Of a DNA stretch of 5,845 nt, positions 5,470 to 5,845 are shown in pieces. The stretch comes from UBA1568 sp964488025 (GTDB lineage: Bacteria; Patescibacteriota; Minisyncoccia; Moranbacterales; UBA1568). The stretch lies in NCBI GenBank assembly GCA_964488025.1, contig CAZATJ010000027.1, positions 1 through 5,845 of the forward strand, in the 5' to 3' direction. The position numbers were made by a program, and so were the translations under genes. Under the pieces are notes generated by a model, which saw nothing but the letters and a program-made list of their open reading frames with translations, was not told where the DNA came from and ran no database searches. How positions within the stretch are numbered: position 1 is the first letter of the stretch; each line of letters begins with the position of its first letter.

Positions 5470-5503
5470 TACAAAAAACCCCGTATTTACGGAGTTTTTT
5501 GTA
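5470..5503. terminator. Bidirectional Rho-independent terminator
   Basis: tacaaaaaac (5470-5479) pairs with gttttttgta (5494-5503). After one c/a mismatch, ccgt/acgg closes an ATTT loop. The A-run on one side and T-run on the other allow termination in both directions. It sits between prmC (plus) and the histone-like gene (minus), which converge on it. Confidence 0.88.
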
Positions 5504-5533
5504 TTGGTTTTATCCAAAAAGCTGCAGGCAAAA

Positions 5534-5659
5534 CTACTTGCGCTTGCTGGTCTTCTTGGCAGTCTTCTTCTTCGTCACCTTCTTTGCAACTTTCTTGGTA
5601 GCCTTCTTTGCTACCTTCTTCTTGGTAACCTTCTTTGCTGTCTTTTTCTTGGCGGCCAT
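5534..5659 (-). CDS. Small lysine-rich histone H1-like protein (41 aa)
   Basis: The gene encodes a 41-aa protein that begins MAAKKKTAKKVTKKKVAKKA and ends KKTSKRK, with 21 lysines. It is built from about four 8-9-residue repeats of the form KK(K)-[TV]-A-KK-x-[TS]. This resembles the basic tails of bacterial histone H1-like proteins (chlamydial Hc1, AlgP type), which bind DNA non-specifically; binding of RNA or ribosomes is also possible. The start is fixed by a very good SD (GGGAGGTGA, 5665-5673) about 8 nt before ATG 5659. The stop is TAG at 5534. A longer overlapping frame starting at TTG 5678 gives an acidic, unconvincing peptide and is rejected. Transcription would end at the terminator at 5470-5503. 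Regulation is unknown; dyads lie upstream. Confidence 0.85.
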   Translation of the reverse strand: MAAKKKTAKKVTKKKVAKKATKKVAKKVTKKKTAKKTSKRK

Positions 5660-5664
5660 AATGT

Positions 5665-5673
5665 TCACCTCCC
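5665..5673 (-). promoter_or_regulatory. Strong Shine-Dalgarno of the histone-like gene
   Basis: GGGAGGTGA on the minus strand is almost fully complementary to the 16S 3' end and correctly spaced. It is the strongest SD in the window and decides the reading frame for the 41-aa protein. Confidence 0.85.
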
Positions 5674-5685
5674 TTCAAACCTCTG

Positions 5686-5717
5686 CTCTCTTTTTCCCGT
5701 GTACGTTCACGCGAGAG
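5686..5717 (-). promoter_or_regulatory. Possible leader hairpin or operator upstream of the histone-like gene
   Basis: A 14-bp near-palindrome cgtgtacgttcacg (5698-5711, 12 of 14 symmetric) is flanked by ctctc (5686-5690) and gagag (5713-5717), which pair with each other around it. It lies 13 bp upstream of the SD. It could be a protein-binding dyad or an mRNA leader hairpin. I found no convincing -35/-10 pair for this gene. Confidence 0.3.
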
Positions 5718-5750
5718 ATGAAAAACATGAGGATTTTTATTTTTTTATTT

Positions 5751-5796
5751 TCACACCACAATATTTTTTGTGTGTGATACAGAAATTTTCCTGTAT
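5751..5796. repeat. Two adjacent dyads in AT-rich intergenic DNA
   Basis: The first dyad, tcacac-c-acaa/ttgtgtgtga (5751-5777), has ten pairs with one bulge. It is followed by atacag-N8-ctgtat (5777-5796), a perfect 6-bp arm pair. The outer half-sites ACAG...CTGT are the reverse of the E. coli LexA order (CTGT...ACAG), so I do not call a LexA box. Their role is unknown; they could be operators for a gene off the right edge or for the histone-like gene. Confidence 0.35.
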
Positions 5797-5845
5797 GCTT
5801 TTACTCCACGGCTCCAGATTACCGCCATTCAGGATTAGTAGGTTG

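Noticed and set aside
5487..5678. 63-aa minus-strand frame rich in Glu/Gln overlapping the histone-like gene
   Set aside because: It starts at TTG inside the region of the SD and is the shifted frame of the lysine-codon repeats. The ATG frame at 5659 has the correct SD spacing.
5777..5796. LexA-box resemblance
   Set aside because: Half-sites are ACAG...CTGT, the opposite order to the E. coli LexA site CTGT...ACAG.

Overview
The window looks like a chromosomal housekeeping segment from a reduced-genome bacterium, most plausibly a member of Patescibacteria/CPR (Parcubacteria-like). This rests on a short Thermus-type EF-Ts, tRNA genes without encoded CCA, several start codons with no Shine-Dalgarno (SD) sequence, an unassigned membrane-anchored TPR protein where pyrH/frr often sit, and lysine-rich tails or small proteins. 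The lineage is inferred from overall look, not from any search. UGA ends tsf and prfA, so the standard code fits and the UGA-recoded CPR groups do not.

Layout. The left half reads leftward (minus strand): rpsB (ribosomal protein S2), tsf (EF-Ts), a single-pass membrane protein with a C-terminal TPR, tRNA-Thr(UGU) and tRNA-Tyr(GUA). The spacings are short (84, 53, 23 and 59 bp) and no obvious terminator separates them. The right half reads rightward: rpmE (L31), a Rho-independent terminator, then prfA (RF1) and prmC (RF glutamine methyltransferase) 3 bp apart, closed by a strong terminator. At the right end a 41-aa lysine-rich histone H1-like protein is encoded on the minus strand and converges on that terminator.

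The two halves diverge from a 392-bp gene-free region between rpsB and rpmE. It holds a perfect 21-bp inverted repeat (2827-2847 and 2929-2949) with an 81-bp, dyad-rich centre. Each arm ends in TTGCCA. At exactly 17 bp outward, each arm meets an extended -10 (TGC-TACACT toward rpsB, TGC-TAGACT toward rpmE). I read this as twin divergent promoters sharing an identical upstream-plus-(-35) module, and it is the most notable signal in the window. rpsB then has a leader of about 160 nt with a small hairpin overlapping its SD.

Functionally the window is a translation module: two ribosomal proteins, an elongation factor, a release factor with the enzyme that methylates its GGQ glutamine, and two tRNAs. 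A small probable DNA-binding protein sits at the edge. I see no CRISPR array, no transposase gene and no defence system.
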